Below, piece by piece: positions 33,652-46,800 of a stretch of DNA of 64,000 nucleotides. Every line of letters begins with the position of its first letter. Within the stretch, counting starts at the first letter, position 1. Origin of the DNA: Theristus sp. LFF4_11 (taxonomy: Eukaryota; Nematoda; Chromadorea; Monhysterida; Xyalidae); the NCBI GenBank assembly GCA_030248135.1, contig JASANC010001336.1:36001-100000 (forward strand), in the 5' to 3' direction. The notes under the pieces are model-generated. The model was not told the DNA's origin and did no database searches. It saw only the letters and a list, made by a program, of their open reading frames with translations. Made by a program: the position numbers and the translations under genes.

Positions 33652-35605
33652 TTCCACTGATTGATGAAAAATGAAATAATGTTTTTGTCACTGAACTGTT
33701 TCGCAAAATATATTGTTGAAATTACAAGCCAGGTTTTTATTGAACCAGAAACGTTTTCGTCTTCCTGCACTGTCGAGAAATCTGTAACCAAAATCGTCCC
33801 CTGAAAGTAATAAGCGACAAAGCTAACTGGTGCTGTTACGTAATGTGGTGGCGTGTCGTGGAATTATGTTTGCCAGCGTTGTCATGTATTTGGTTCGTTA
33901 CACTTTTTTTGTTATTTCATGTGTGTTTGCTTATTAAATTCAGTCGTGCGTGAACGACACGCAGACTTGTGGCGAAAAGTGCGAACTTCGTTTTTCTGGT
34001 TTTCTCGGCGCTTTGTTGAAACACACGCGGGCCCGCAAATGACACAATCTGCTGAGTTTCAGCAAACTGCTGACTGTTTCGCTTGTGATACAAGTACCCC
34101 CCCCCCCAAAAGTGACAAACCAAGTCTTTCCAACCAGGGTGTCAGTTGAGTTTAGGAGTATGGAAACAGCGAAGTCGAGAAAATCTAACGGGTAACTAGC
34201 TAATCTCATGTGAATTGCACCGGAAAGAATTCCTCCGTTTGTCAGCTTTTCACCGGACACGCGGATAACTGACACGATACAAACATCACCACAATGTTAT
34301 TCAATTACATTTGCTTGTCGCCACATTTCCACGCCCGTGCATTCCAACAAGAGGACGGAAATTTTTCCGAACAACCAAAGCGCAAGAAAAACAAGCTCAG
34401 GCGAAATAACAAAAAAATGTGCTAGCAAATGAGCTTCAGTGATTGGCGGTTCATAATTTCCTCGGTCGACTTCACAAAGAGCGGCGGCTTGATTTAATAT
34501 TTATTACATGCCATTTCAGCTTCATCAGATGACGTGAGCGTATGGTGAGCAGCTGCACAATAATTTACAAGCAAAATAGTATGTTCTAGCAATGCTAACG
34601 AAGAAAAGATGGAAAAACAATTAGCATGGAGATGAAATTGTGTGCTACCATCAACTGCCAAAAACGATCAGCCCGCAATTATGGTTTTCATTTTGTCTTG
34701 ACACGACACGATGGAACTGCCTGCACACGTCTCCGACAGAACGTCAAGGAAGAGAATGACAAAAGTTGCGATTCGATCTTGCTTTCTTGCTTCAGATGCC
34801 AATTTTCCACCAATTTCGGTGTGATCATCAGATCAATACCTTCTACTGACGATCAGAATGATCAGATCAGTCAAGTCGCACCAATATCGTGTCAAGACCG
34901 CTATCACGACAGAAAACATTGTGTGCTCATAGGTATGGCTGCTGGTACCATGTTTGTACAACAAACGCACTAAAAAACAAAACAAAAAAGCAATTGTTTC
35001 AATTGGTAATTGGTTCACAAAACTTTTCTTTGTATCAATAATCGAATCAACTGGATTTTTGCTCACCGAAGTCAGCAGGCAACCACGAAAACATACAAAA
35101 ATAAAAAAATAACAAAATAAATAACACTCGGGGTTTCAGATTTCAAAAATTAGTGCGGCAGCCCAAAATAATCGTGTATCAGAAATCCTGTTTGGCAAAC
35201 TTCAAAAATGTAGGAGGCAATTTTCGAACATCAAAATCAACAACAACAGCAACAACAAAAAAAAACAGCCGTAATTTGTATTAATGTCATCTGGTCGAAT
35301 CGGAAGAGATTTCGTTAAAAAAAGTAAAATTGTCCAATAAAAAATGCTGTGAATGAACATGGCAAATTTGGTTTCCTGTCCTTCACCATTTTTTACACAT
35401 GTTATTTATGTCAGACAATTCAGGTAAACCAAAAACATTAAAACCAGTGAATTATACGATCATAGAAAAAAGACAATCACCGAGCAACGTGGTGCGGCGT
35501 TAAATAACTGTACCATCAGAATTGAGTGAAAGGAAGTCGGAAAAGCAACGGAAGGAATGGGCTTTGTTTCAGTGACTTTAAAAAAAATGTGGAAAGTATC
35601 ATGAA
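33652..35605. other. Region between convergent HMCES and TPRKB, no gene seen
   Basis: The longest plus-strand frame (34626-34973, 115 codons) has no recognisable motif and normal AT-rich intergenic composition. I see no RNA gene or delimited element here. Confidence 0.4.
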
Positions 35606-35838
35606 TTTTTTGGGTTCTGCGACGTCGAAAGGAAGCTAATATCATTTTTAGGTTCTGCGACTCAATGCGTTCGCAGACGTAGAAAAGAAACGAGTGTCAT
35701 ACTTTTTGTGGCAATTCAAAATAGCCCCCGGCCCTATTTAGGGGATTCAGATCACTTTACATTATTTTCAGTTCCCGCGTCATGCATTGAACTGTTTATC
35801 TATCTATGCGCGCATTGAGTCTCGGAACCAAAATAAAA
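35606..35838. mobile_element. MITE family G with doubled left end
   Basis: GGTTCTGCGACGTCG at 35612, then GGTTCTGCGACTCAATGCG at 35651, and the inverse GCGCATTGAGTCTCGGAACC near 35811-35830. It ends about 90 bp from the TPRKB stop codon. Confidence 0.6.
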
Positions 35839-35929
35839 GATGATCGTACATTTGCAAATAAATCTCAGTGAAGTTGATCTCAGAGTTTTCACCCACTACC
35901 AGAAAAACTACATTTCACAAAAAAAACCA

Positions 35930-37825
35930 TTACGCGACAAAATCTTTGGCCACGATTCGCGTCACGATCGCGTCGTCAATCGACATTTTGTTCAACTCTG
36001 GTTCTTTCACGTGGTAGATCTGCTTGTTGAGAATGGCTTTGCACGGAATTAAACGAGAAACTAGGACGGGATTGACAGCGTTGTTCGGGGCAAGAGGGTA
36101 TACGAGGTGAAGCAAGACAGATGAACCATCCATACTGAAGGTGCGATCACGGAATTTACAACAAAATCGCAAAGCTAGCGCTGAAGCTGTTGTTTTGCAT
36201 GACTGGAACGTGTTCACTAGTTGTGCACGACACTAATTTTCATGAAGTTTCAGCTCCAAACTTCGCCTGCTTTTGAAGGTGGCGGTGCAAAGGTGCATGT
36301 TCAGTCATTAAATCTGGCAGTCAACATGACTTGAATAATTGCACGCAAGCACTTCTCAGGACCTATTGTATGTCGGCACTTGAAAAACAACACGAACGAA
36401 CCGGAAAAACATTTGCAAACCTGTTTTATTCGTTCGTAATTGGCGACATTTCGCAGTTGGTCAAGCGGCACCGGGCGTCCGTCGATTTGCTTCGTGGCGT
36501 CCGCCATTTTCGCGCCCTTTCTGTCGTCGTAGACGACGGCGAGCACGTCGCTCGTGTCGTCGGCAATGCCGAACACGTTCAGTGAGTCCGTGATCTGCAG
36601 AAAAAAAACCGTTTTATTGGCACAACGGATGACGCAAGTTGTTGTTGTTGGGATTTTTAGGCGATGTTTTTCAGCCAGGGCTAACCCAGAGAAGCGTACA
36701 GAACACCAATGAGTAGGGCGCCCATCGAGTTTTCTCTGTCATTAAGTGCCTATACACCCCTCGGCGCGGCTCGATCCTCCGAGCGCACAGACTGCAGTCT
36801 AACGCACTACCACCAGGCCACTAGGGCGACAAGTGACGTCGTCTAAAAACACTGCAGCTTGCTGAGCTGACCTCGTGTTCTTTTGACACCTTGCACGGTC
36901 AGAAATGGATGCAATGTGCATGTCATTGTGCAATACGTACACAGTAACACTTGAACGCAACTGACAACTCGTGCACTTGCGGTCCTTTAGTTCCCTGCTC
37001 ATTCGCTGACATTCTGGAATCTAAGATGCTGCGCGCATGATCCATCTATTTCTTTTTGGTTCTTTCTACCTCACAGCGCGCACAGACTTGAAATCAGTTG
37101 AATGCTTGACGCGCCAATATAGTCAAAAAGTGACCTTGCTCCAGATGCCAGAGATTTGACCGGGTCACTTGGCGAAGGACACTTTGAACTGCCGCATCAA
37201 GCGCGATGACGGAACTAATTTCCTATTCCAAGTCTGCAAACGCACTGAATCGCGGAACCAAAAGAAAAGATCATACGCAGTTTAACAGCAAACAGTGACG
37301 AGAAGAACCAATCTGCAGCATTTCCGTCATGTTTCGATGTTCACGAAAACAAATTCGCGCTCTCCACGCTCACGTTTCTGCTCGGCGACAACGCGTATAC
37401 GATCTCGGTGTGTATGCCGCGAGTGGCGAGTTTACCGTTGTGCAAACACTGCGCCGCTCGATTGGCGGCCGTCAATAATTGGAACACTTCCAGCACCTGT
37501 GTGACAAAAAACGGGATCTTTTTTTCGACCGAAAGCAAAAAGGCATTTATTTGGTCGTGTTGTTTGTTTGGACGTGCTGCTGCAATTTTCCGAAATGAAA
37601 AATTATCACAAAAAAAAACCGCTAACAAGCAAACAGCGACACCAGAGAGCAGACCAGTTCAGCCTTGATCAGCGCGCAGTCCAACGATCGCTCTCGCAAG
37701 CGCTCTCGTAGTTTCTCCGCGTTTCGCACGTCGCGGAACAAGCAAACGCGAATGTGCACGGTGCGCTCCGCCGCCGACAACGGCGACACTTGCAACGCGA
37801 ACAGTTGACTCTCCGTTCGCCCCAT
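35930..37825 (-). CDS. TPRKB: KEOPS/EKC complex subunit TPRKB (Cgi121 homologue)
   Basis: TPRKB binds the PRPK/Bud32 kinase in the KEOPS complex, which makes t6A on tRNAs. Four exons on the minus strand (37825-37655, 37496-37374, 36594-36421, 35995-35930) join in phase 0 throughout to 177 aa; the human protein is 175. Family features seen in order are HIRVCLFRDVRNAEKLRERL, then VFQLLTAANRAAQCL, HTEIVYALSPSRN, FGIADDTSDVLAVV, and a C-terminal DDAIVTRIVAKD helix. The last exon uses an AGAG acceptor with the second AG, the only choice that keeps frame. Intron 2 contains a SINE. HMCES lies convergently about 2.3 kb away. Confidence 0.93.
36640..36836 (-). mobile_element. tRNA-derived SINE in TPRKB intron
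   Basis: Same family and orientation as 26417-26612, with the box B complement slightly decayed (GGCTCGATCCTCC). A short extra AACCCAGAG-type duplication lies in the body. Confidence 0.8.
37015..37265. mobile_element. Decayed family G MITE
   Basis: GCGCGCATGA near the left and CACTGAATCGCGGAACC near the right match the family G end pattern loosely. It lies in the TPRKB intron. Confidence 0.35.
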
Positions 37826-38130
37826 TTTTTTGTTTTGTTTTCGTTTCCTCGTTGATATATGTGTACGACTTTTTCGTGCTTTCTGGTTTTCTAAAAAAAT
37901 ACCGAACGGAGAAAACCTTCAAGAAGTCTTTCAAGACAAAAAACAAAATAAAACAGGTTTTTGGCGGTTTTCACACTAATTGCCTGCCAACAGTAGCGAA
38001 AGTGCGGGGGGGGGGGGGGGGGCCCCGTCCACCCCCCCCCCTCAGCCGAAAATCCTGCCCGTGCACGGGCAGATACCCGTGTACCCCCCCCTCCCCACCT
38101 TTACCTCGACACGGGTACTAGACTCCCCCC

Positions 38131-38870
38131 TAGGGTTGTTAAAAAAAACAAAAATCGTCATTTTTGTTTTTTTTTTTAAAAAAAAATTTTTTTTTTTAAA
38201 AAAAAAAATTTCAAAAATCAAAGTTGTGCTAAATCAATCAGGGAGTCCGAAGAACCACATATGATATGCAAGCGCCTCCCGAATGACTCCCGTATGGCGG
38301 AACTTTGCAGATTTTGTTTTGGTGACCTCAATTACCCCTTTTCCAAACCGTCACCATGCCTCTTCTTGTGTTTTGACCTCCAAAACGTCACTAATTGTCC
38401 CCAGCTAAGCTAATGCTAAAGTGAAGACAAACATACCGCCTTGAAATTCGATCAATTCTTCTGATGGTGTCGCGACGACACGACACGAAGCAGCAACCAG
38501 ACAACGTAGCGCTTGCAAACGGAGCAGCGAGCACAATCGGACGCTCTGCGAGGCGAATCGTCACCTTATCTGCATCGGAAATGGTAGGCTAAGCTTTGGG
38601 ACGCTCAAAAACTTCATCGCAGATGTTGTCGAAGCCTAAAATCAGTCGGTAAAACGGCCCAAAATCGACTGCTAAAGGTTTTACGAGGTATAATCAAAGA
38701 AAATTTTTGTTGAACTTTCGAAAAATTGTGCCAAAATTGAGGTTTTCAGAGCATATTAGAGGAAAATTTTTCGAATTTTTTTTTTAAAAAAAAAAATCGG
38801 CATTTTTGTTTTTTTTTTAATCACTTTTTTTTTAAAAAAAAAAAATTTTCATTTTTGTTTAACAACCCTA
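38131..38870 (+). mobile_element. Family C hAT-like element, best-preserved copy
   Basis: 740 bp, TAGGGTTGTTAAAA to TTTAACAACCCTA, with CTCCCCCC duplicated on both sides. A/T homopolymer blocks lie next to both termini, with about 500 bp of unique core between. Confidence 0.88.
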
Positions 38871-39125
38871 CTCCCCCCCCACCCCCCTCCGCGAGAAAAC
38901 ACGGGATCGCACCCCCCCCCCTCACGGTGGTCAATCTCATCTCAATTTTTTTCAAAAATACCGTAATTTTTGCATTTTTCTTGACGTTTGTGTCTGTCCC
39001 TGCATAGATTTTGTTGTTTCTGACCAAACAAGCAGCTTGTTTGCACAAAATATTCTGTATTTTACAAGAATTTCTGTGTTTTTCTAAGGCAAAAATTTGG
39101 TATTACCCGTGCGATCCCGTGCACC

Positions 39126-39889
39126 TAGAGATGTAAGGGTCAAAAAAAAAATTTTTTTTTTAATTTTTTTTTAAAAAAAAAGTAAAAAAAAATGAGCATT
39201 TTTTTTTATTTTTTTTATTAAAAATTTTTGAAATTTTTTCTTTAATGTGCCCTGAAAATGCCGTTTTTGGCATAATTTTTCGAAAGTTCAACAAAAATTT
39301 TCTTTGACTTTACCTTGTCACTTAGTCTTCAACGCTGCAGGTGGTATTCTGGATTGATTTATCGACTGTTTTCAGCCTTGGTGAGTGATGATCGACTCGC
39401 GCATTGAAGTACTTGAGCGTCGCAAAGGCTAGTTCAACAAATTCCGATGTCGCTAAGGTGAGATAGAAGCAGAGAACTCACATTTACGCATCGTTTTTCA
39501 GGATCTCGAAAGGTGGAAATTGCACTGTCTGCCACTGCAAGCGTAACTTCGTTGGTTGCTCGTTGCTGTTTCGCCTCGTGTCGTCAGCGTGATCACACCG
39601 GTTTGTTGTGGAACTTGTTTCCATGTTATTTGAGGTGAATTGAGAGGCAAAACACGAGACGTGATGTCGTCGGTGGGAAAATGGGGTCGCCGAAACCAAG
39701 TCTGAAATTTTCACCCTCCTCCCATATGAGTGGGGGTCATATGGTAAGTCGGTGGCTCCTCAGATGGTGATATTCGGACTCCCTGAAAAATTCTGAACAA
39801 CTTTCATTTAAAAAAAAAAATTTTTAAAAAAAAATTTTTTTTTTTAAAAAGAAAAAAAATAGAAAATTTTTTTTTTCTTGACATCTCTA
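39126..39889 (+). mobile_element. hAT-like element, family D (TAGAGATGT termini)
   Basis: 764 bp with ends TAGAGATGTAAGG and TTGACATCTCTA. CGTGCACC is duplicated at 39118-39125 and 39890-39897. Its core is distantly related to family C, sharing ATTCGGACTCCCTGA and the same A/T-block layout. Confidence 0.83.
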
Positions 39890-40071
39890 CGTGCACCCCC
39901 CCTCACGAAATTTTTCTGCCAGTGCACCCCCCTCAGGAAAATTTGCTGCCCGTGCACCCCCCCCCTCACCGAGAAGGCACCTGACCCCCCCCTCTAAAAT
40001 TAGGCAAACACCCCCCCTCACCCGAGGTCCCGCTTTCGCTACTGCCTGCCAATGCCAATCCCGTCCCCGTC

Positions 40072-40739
40072 TAGGGTTGTTAAACAAAAATCAAAATTTA
40101 AAAAAAAGTGATTAAGAAAAACAAAAATGCCGATTTTTTGCTCTGAAAACCTCAATTTTGGCACATTTTTTTGAAAGTTTAACAAAAATTTTCTTTGATA
40201 TTACCTTGTAAAACCGTCAGCAGTCCATTTTGGACCGTTTTACCGAGTACCGACTTATTTCAGGCTTCTACAACATCTGCGATGAAGTTTTTAAGCGTCC
40301 CAAAGGTTGGCTTACCATTTCCGATGCAGATAAGGTGACGATTCGCCTCGCAATCTAAATTTGAGCGTCTGAGCTCCGTTTGCAAGCGTTACGTTGTCTG
40401 TCTGGTTGCTGTTTCGTGTACTGCCGTCGCGACACATCTCAGAATTGATCGAATTTCAAGCCGGTATGTGTATTTTCACTTGGGCTGGGGACAATTTGTG
40501 ACGTTTTGGAAGTCAAAACACAAGAAGAGGTATGGTAACGGTTTGGAAAAGGGGTAAATGAGGTCACCAAAACAAAATCTGCAAAGTTCCGCCATACGGG
40601 AGTCATTCGGGAGGCGCTTGCATGTCATATGTGGTTCTTCGGACTCCCTGATTGATTTCGCACAACTTTGATTTTTGAATTAAAATTTTTTTTTCTTTTA
40701 TTAACAAAAATGACGATTTTTGTTTTTTTAACAACCCTA
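40072..40739 (-). mobile_element. Family C hAT-like element, reverse copy
   Basis: TAGGGTTGTTAAAC to TTAACAACCCTA, with the core in reverse orientation relative to 38131-38870. The flanking 8-mers do not match. It ends about 70 bp before the BLTP2 start codon. Confidence 0.75.
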
Positions 40740-40810
40740 GGAAGAAAGTCATTCGGATCGGCTCGAAAAGAATGTTCGGATATCATCGGATTTGAAGAAA
40801 AAACTATGCA

Positions 40811-43800
40811 ATGCTTGCGCTAATTCTTAGTGTCATATTCTTGATTTCGGTTGCATTTCTCAGACTGTAAGCTTTTTTTGCTTTTGTGTTTTTTTTAAAT
40901 TCCATTTCCATGCCTGCTGAGAACTTTTTATTCAATTTGTTTTTTTTTAAACGTCCAGTTTTGCCGGCTGGATCGTGTCGCACATTTGCGCGCGCGTTTT
41001 CAAATGTCACCATGTGAAACTCGGCCAGTTCGGTCTCTTCTCGCTCAGCCACATTCGTCTTGTCTTCACGGAAGACTTCATCATTGTACGTTTTTTTGTG
41101 TTTTTGTTCAGTCTGTCTCGACTTTAAAGCAAACAAATGGTGTCAAAAAAACCTCGATGTTTTTTTAGGAATTGGACTCAATTCGACTGAAGAGCAGCTT
41201 TGTCAACCATGATTACACGTGCGTCTTTTCACTTTCCGCTTCTTCTGTTCCTGCATTCTGTTTCTCACACTGAATCATGTTTTGAGAATGAGAACACAAC
41301 GAAAGAATAGATAGCAAATCTTAGGTAATCAGCTGTTTTGATTGGTTGGTTTTTGAATTGGCTCGTGCTGCGTTGATTCGTCGTTGTGTTGTTGTTCGAT
41401 CTTTGCCAGATTTGAGAAAAAAATGCAGTTCCGCCGTCCGAAATAACAAACAAATGTCGAAAAGTCATGACAAACTTTCAACGGCTGCTAACTGTACAGC
41501 AAACCGATCGTCTTTCGAGTGGGCGACGTGCGCATCGAAGCGTCGCAGCGAGTGTACGAGCGATTCCAAAATGAACGACGACAGACGCGAAAACAACGGG
41601 AGCTGGCGGAAAACAACTCGCAAACGGACGCGTCGTCGCACAATGAGGAGAAACAACAGTGCGAAAGTCGTCAGAAGAAACGTCTCACCACTGTGTTGCA
41701 CTGGTTGCAGGTTGTGGTTGGCGGATTTTCTGTCGCTTCTTGATTCTGTTCTGTATCACGGGCCCGTGCCGCTTGTGATGTGACGGTATCGCTGTCCTGA
41801 TTGTAAAGTAAAAAGTGATGGCCCATTCATGCGCTCGCGCGCGCTGAAGCGCAGGCGTCATTTTAGCACGTGAAGCTGTGCTGTTTTTTGCTCCGTGAAT
41901 GTGTAACAAAGTGACGGCCGCGTGAAGAAACGCGCGCGCTTCAACCTCGATGAATGACGCTCAAGTGGGATTGTTACTCTTTTTGCAGAGTACAGAGTGC
42001 TCGATAACATTGAGATGAGACTAGGGTTAGGGGCTTTGAAAAAAAAATTTTTTTTATTTTTTTTTCGTTTTTTTTTAAATTTGGATTTTTTTTTCAAACT
42101 TAAAAAAAAAAATTGAAAAATTTTTCTTCTACTTTGCTCTGAAAATTCGATTTATGGCATAATTTTTTGAAAGTTCAAACCAAATTTTCTTCCCAACTTC
42201 TTTGTGTGCTTAGGTACATGTCATTATTTGGTCATTTTGACCGACGTACTCCATGTTTTTCGATTTGGATGACTTCTAGAATCAATTTTTAGCGTTGAAA
42301 TGACTTAACTGAATTGAAATATCGTTTCAGAAATCGTTTTCTTGCAACTTAGAACATGTTTTTTCAGTCGGTAGGCCATGAGATGAACATGATATTTTGT
42401 TGATTGGCGTATGTTATAGGTCTACAATGGAGTTGTGCGATATATTGTTAAACAATTGGAGCGGAGATGTTGGTTAATACCACATCACACGACCGTTTTT
42501 CAGATACCCGATAACATGGCCAGATGTTAAAACTTGCGTGCTGAGCTAAACTAACGTGTTAAACTTGCGTCTGTCAGTTGCCCGCAACGTGATCGCGAAA
42601 TCATGGTACGTGTTTTCGATACGATGATTTGAAGAGTGGGCTCTCGCCATGTGGCAGATAGCATAGCTGGTTGAACCTGAAAGTAAGTGTCTTGGGGGGG
42701 GGGGGGCGACCGGGTCGACAGGGGTTGCCGACTTAGCTACAGCAAACAGGAATTTTTGAACACAGTCAAATTTTGGTAATTTTCTAAAGAGGAACAACTA
42801 AGAACGGTTCAATATTCAAGTACACGTCGAAAATTGTCCTGTTTTACTGTTGAAAATGCAACTTTCCCTCTATGAAATGGACATAATTTCAATAAAACAC
42901 GATTTTCGCTCTTATATTTTTCCGGATCGTTCTGAAAATAGTCTAGATGAACTCAGCTCGACGAGACGCTTCGAACAAACCTAACTTGTAAAAAAATTAA
43001 AAAAAAATTTTTTTTTTAATTTAAAAAAAAAATCCGGATTTTTTTCCCCTAACCCTAGATGAGACATATGTATTGGGTTTGAGTGGAAAGAAACACCCCG
43101 TGTTATGGCTAAATATCTTTTCTTGCAATTGGGATCACATTCTTCCTTCTTTAGCGAGCTCTGTATTCTGCGCAAATAAAGTGACGGGTTTAAACAAACA
43201 TACTGTATAGTTTGTGTTGTGTACAGTATCGAATGACGTTTTTTCTAAAAAAAAGTGTTTCCTGACTTCCATTCTAGTACGTCGCTGTTGAAATTGGCAC
43301 CGGTAGGCTGGCAGTGCTTGATGCACCGTTCACCGGATGCCTCTGGCATGTGTCGCTTGAACTGATGCTCTTTGACACGTTTCGCGATCATTCAATGTGC
43401 GTGGTTTCGCTTTTGCAGAAGTTTTGTATGCCTGTTTTTACCAGTTTTTTCTAAAAAAATATTTCTCTGAATTAACTCTATAACATATGCACGTAGCTGA
43501 TTGGTTGGCGATCACGTGAGGGAGGAATGCATTCTGTGCAGGCATTGCTGTGGAGACAGTGTTTGGCTTGCACCAGAATGCGTGCATCTTGACGTGTTTG
43601 CTCCGCATTCAACTATTTCTCAGGCTCAACCTCGAGGTGTCGTCTAAAATGATCAGCTCGAAATTCTTGCGTCGTTCCACGTTTGATCTGCCGTTGGAAA
43701 AAAGATCCGCCTCGCTGCCGTCGATGTCCGAGCAGCGGAGTGCGGGCGGTGAAGAGTTTTTTTTGTTTTTTTTTTTGGTGGCGCTTGCAACCTGCTGATT

Positions 43801-46800
43801 TGCAATGAGCTTTTCATTTTTTATTGTTGCAGTCAGTTGATGGGGAAGGAGAGTGAAGTAGATGCTGCAAGCTCTTTATGCTGCCAGTTTGTGTGTCGGC
43901 GTTCGATTGTGTACAAACTTGTGTCCACCTTTAAAGACCCGTTCATACTGACGTATGTTGACGTACGTCAAAGGCACCTCCATGAACGGTAATATGCAAT
44001 AAAAGTGCAGGCACCTACAGTCGAACTCACTAAAATGTGGAATCAGCTGATTGGTCGGCGGAGGAGAGGCTGCTCACATTCCGCATCCTTCTTTTTTCGT
44101 GGATCTGGATTCTATTGAAACGTGTTTCTTTTGAATGAGTGTGAATTTCCAGCACCCTTTTCATGCTAAAAATAAACTCAAAGGGTTGGAGAACTGCGAA
44201 ATTCAGATTTTTTTATTCAACAGCTCAAAATGCATCTTTTTATTGACGACGACGACGACGTCGCTTAATTTTTGCGTGTGAACTGAAAGACAAAAGCCAG
44301 TAAGGAGTGCGCTGTTTAGCCAGCTGAAGGGGGTTTCATTCCTAGCTGACCGATCGACATGCGTCCGCAATTAAAAAATGCGTTCCGACTTCGCGGCGAC
44401 GACACGACGACGACTTTGCTTTCATCTTTCATTTTCACCGTTTTCAAGTTGTTTTTGGTAAGCTGCTGTGTTCATTTACTTGGTGCACGCAGCAAACCAT
44501 GCACAGCGCACTCCTTTCAGGCTTTTGTCTTTTAGTTCAAACGCAAAAATTAAGCGACGTCGTCGTCGTCGTCAATAAAAAATGCATTTTTGAGCTGTTA
44601 AATAAAAAAAATCTAAACTTCGCAGTTCTCCAACCCTTTGAGTTTATTTTTAGCATGAAAAGGGTGCTGGAAATTCACACTCATTCAAAAGAAACACGTT
44701 TCAATAGAATCCAGATCCACGGAAAAAGAAGGGTGCGGAGTGTGAGCAGCCTCTCCTCCGCCGACCAATCAGCTGATTCCACATTTTAGTGAGTTCGACT
44801 GTAAAGTGACGTGCCGTGCCGTATACGCATACGTCAGTATGAATGGGCCTTAAATTGTCCGAATATGTCCACGTGTAAATTGAACAGAAATAGAATCAGG
44901 TTCCACCGATCAATCAATCAAGTTTATTTGTAAGCCTCACGGCCGATGGATCAAAAGTTTTTTTTTCTGCCAAGCCAGTTTCGTGCAACCAATCAGCGTG
45001 CAGAGTTTCGAAATTGAATTTTAGTTTTTTTTTAAATTGTTGTAGCCGACGCGCACCCATCGCATTTGGCCGAGTTGAACATCGACGCGCTGCTTGTCGT
45101 TGGTGTCGACATGAAAACCGCACAACTGAAGGTCGGTGCTGCTGTTGTTGGTTTCGCGCATTCATTGACGGAAAACACGGCAGAATATTTTTCTTTGGGT
45201 GGCTTGTGCCGTTATGCAATTGTGCATCTAAACTTTAGCCGATTCTTTTGCTCTTATCTATGAACGATCCGATTCATCTCGAATCTTTTCGATTCCAGAA
45301 ACTCGAGACGCGCTTCGTCGATCCGATTCTGACGATCTACGAGGGCGCCGCGTGGTTTGCGCGCGCCAAAGCGACGGCGGCGGCTGCTGTCGAAACAACC
45401 AAAGTCAAAACAGACACCACCACGGCTATAGAAGCGGCGCCAAAGTTGCCGAACTTCGATCGACCGACCGACCAACGGAAACCGCAACAGCTCGCGACGT
45501 CGCTCGTGAACGTGATTGCGAAATGTGAATGCGAGAATTTATCGGTGCGATTTGTGGCGCTCGATAAGCGGTGAGCAATGTTTTCTCCTCTCGGAGTTTC
45601 TCATTGGGAACCAATCGATTATTGATTGCATGTTCGATGTTTGGTTCGTTCGTTACGCAAAAATGTGCTTGGTGTGTTGTGTTGAACTGGGTTGAATTCA
45701 CGGTTTCACGGAGCCATTCACAATCGTCGAAGAGAAAGTGGTGAAAATTGAAGATACAATCTGATTGGTGTCTTTGGTGTCCTCTTTGTTATCTGTGCCC
45801 TCCAATCGTGTAAAGTAGAATCAAGAGCGCTGAAAGAAACCACTAGGATTGAAATCGTATTACTCGTCTGTACTATAAAAGCCGTGCGCAACGGTTTCCG
45901 CACTCGAGTTCACAGCGAATTCCCAATGTTTCGTCGCCGACCAATCAGCTCGCGTCCATTTGAAAACGTGGCACAATGTCACTAATTTCCAGAACATCAG
46001 GCGTCACCATTCGCGGTCTGGACGTGCATTCCGAGTCGGAAACGAACCGCATCGAAGTCGGCTTGATGGAGACCTCGCTGACGGACGGCTGCGGGTCGAC
46101 CGCGCAATTGTCGGCGCTCACCTGTTCCGTCGCCGTCCGTGGTTTTTTTTCTTTTTAAAATGGTTTTTTTTTTTTGAAACTAATTGTCGTTGTAAAATCC
46201 TGTGCGCAAACTGTCCGTAATGTATTGAGATAGCACACATGACAGCATTTCGAAATCGCGTGGCCATATTTTTAAGTGTCGTGTCCGTGCAGGCGACAAA
46301 AAAAACTATCATCAATTTTTAGATTCTACAATTGAATGCGTTTGCAGACGCAGAAAGGAAACCAGTTTCAATCCTGATGTGGCAATTCAAAGCAGCCTAA
46401 GTGACCCAGTCCTATTTAGGATACTCGGATCAATTTACCAATTTTGAATTCCCGCGTCGTGCATGCAACTGCTTGCCTAGTTATGCATTGAGTCTCGGGA
46501 CCAAAATAAACGCTAATAATTTCGAAATCGCCCTTATCAAGATGAACGCGGTCGAGAGTTCGTGGAGCTGCGGTCTGCACGTCGACGAGCCGGTGGCTAG
46601 TGTCTTTGAGACGGACATTCTCTGGTGGACGACGTTCGTACGACGACTCACTGCGTGGTCGAGTAGTGCTGGTACGTTGCGCAGTGGTGTACCGTGTGTG
46701 GTGTACCACTGAGTGATTGTCTCATAGGCAGGCCCGTGCGATCGTTTGGACGTCTCAAATTGGAGCGATTAAAACAAGTTTGAGGGAAGCGGGTCCGCCG

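Larger units (their letters stand above)
37991..40044 (+). mobile_element. Family A2 hAT-like element hosting C and D insertions
   Basis: It runs from CAGTAGCGAAAGTGCGG to CCCGCTTTCGCTACTG, with CCTGCCAA duplicated at 37983-37990 and 40045-40052. Removing the nested C (38131-38870) and D (39126-39889) copies leaves a body of about 0.53 kb, the same length as the copy at 17601-18133. Confidence 0.88.

Noticed and set aside
34626..34973. A 115-codon frame between HMCES and TPRKB
   Set aside because: No recognisable motif, no splice partners, and intergenic base composition.
41400..41450. An extra BLTP2 exon encoding [11 protein letters not shown]
   Set aside because: It meets a stop, and joining 41218 directly to 41500 gives a better family match ([16 protein letters not shown]) in phase.
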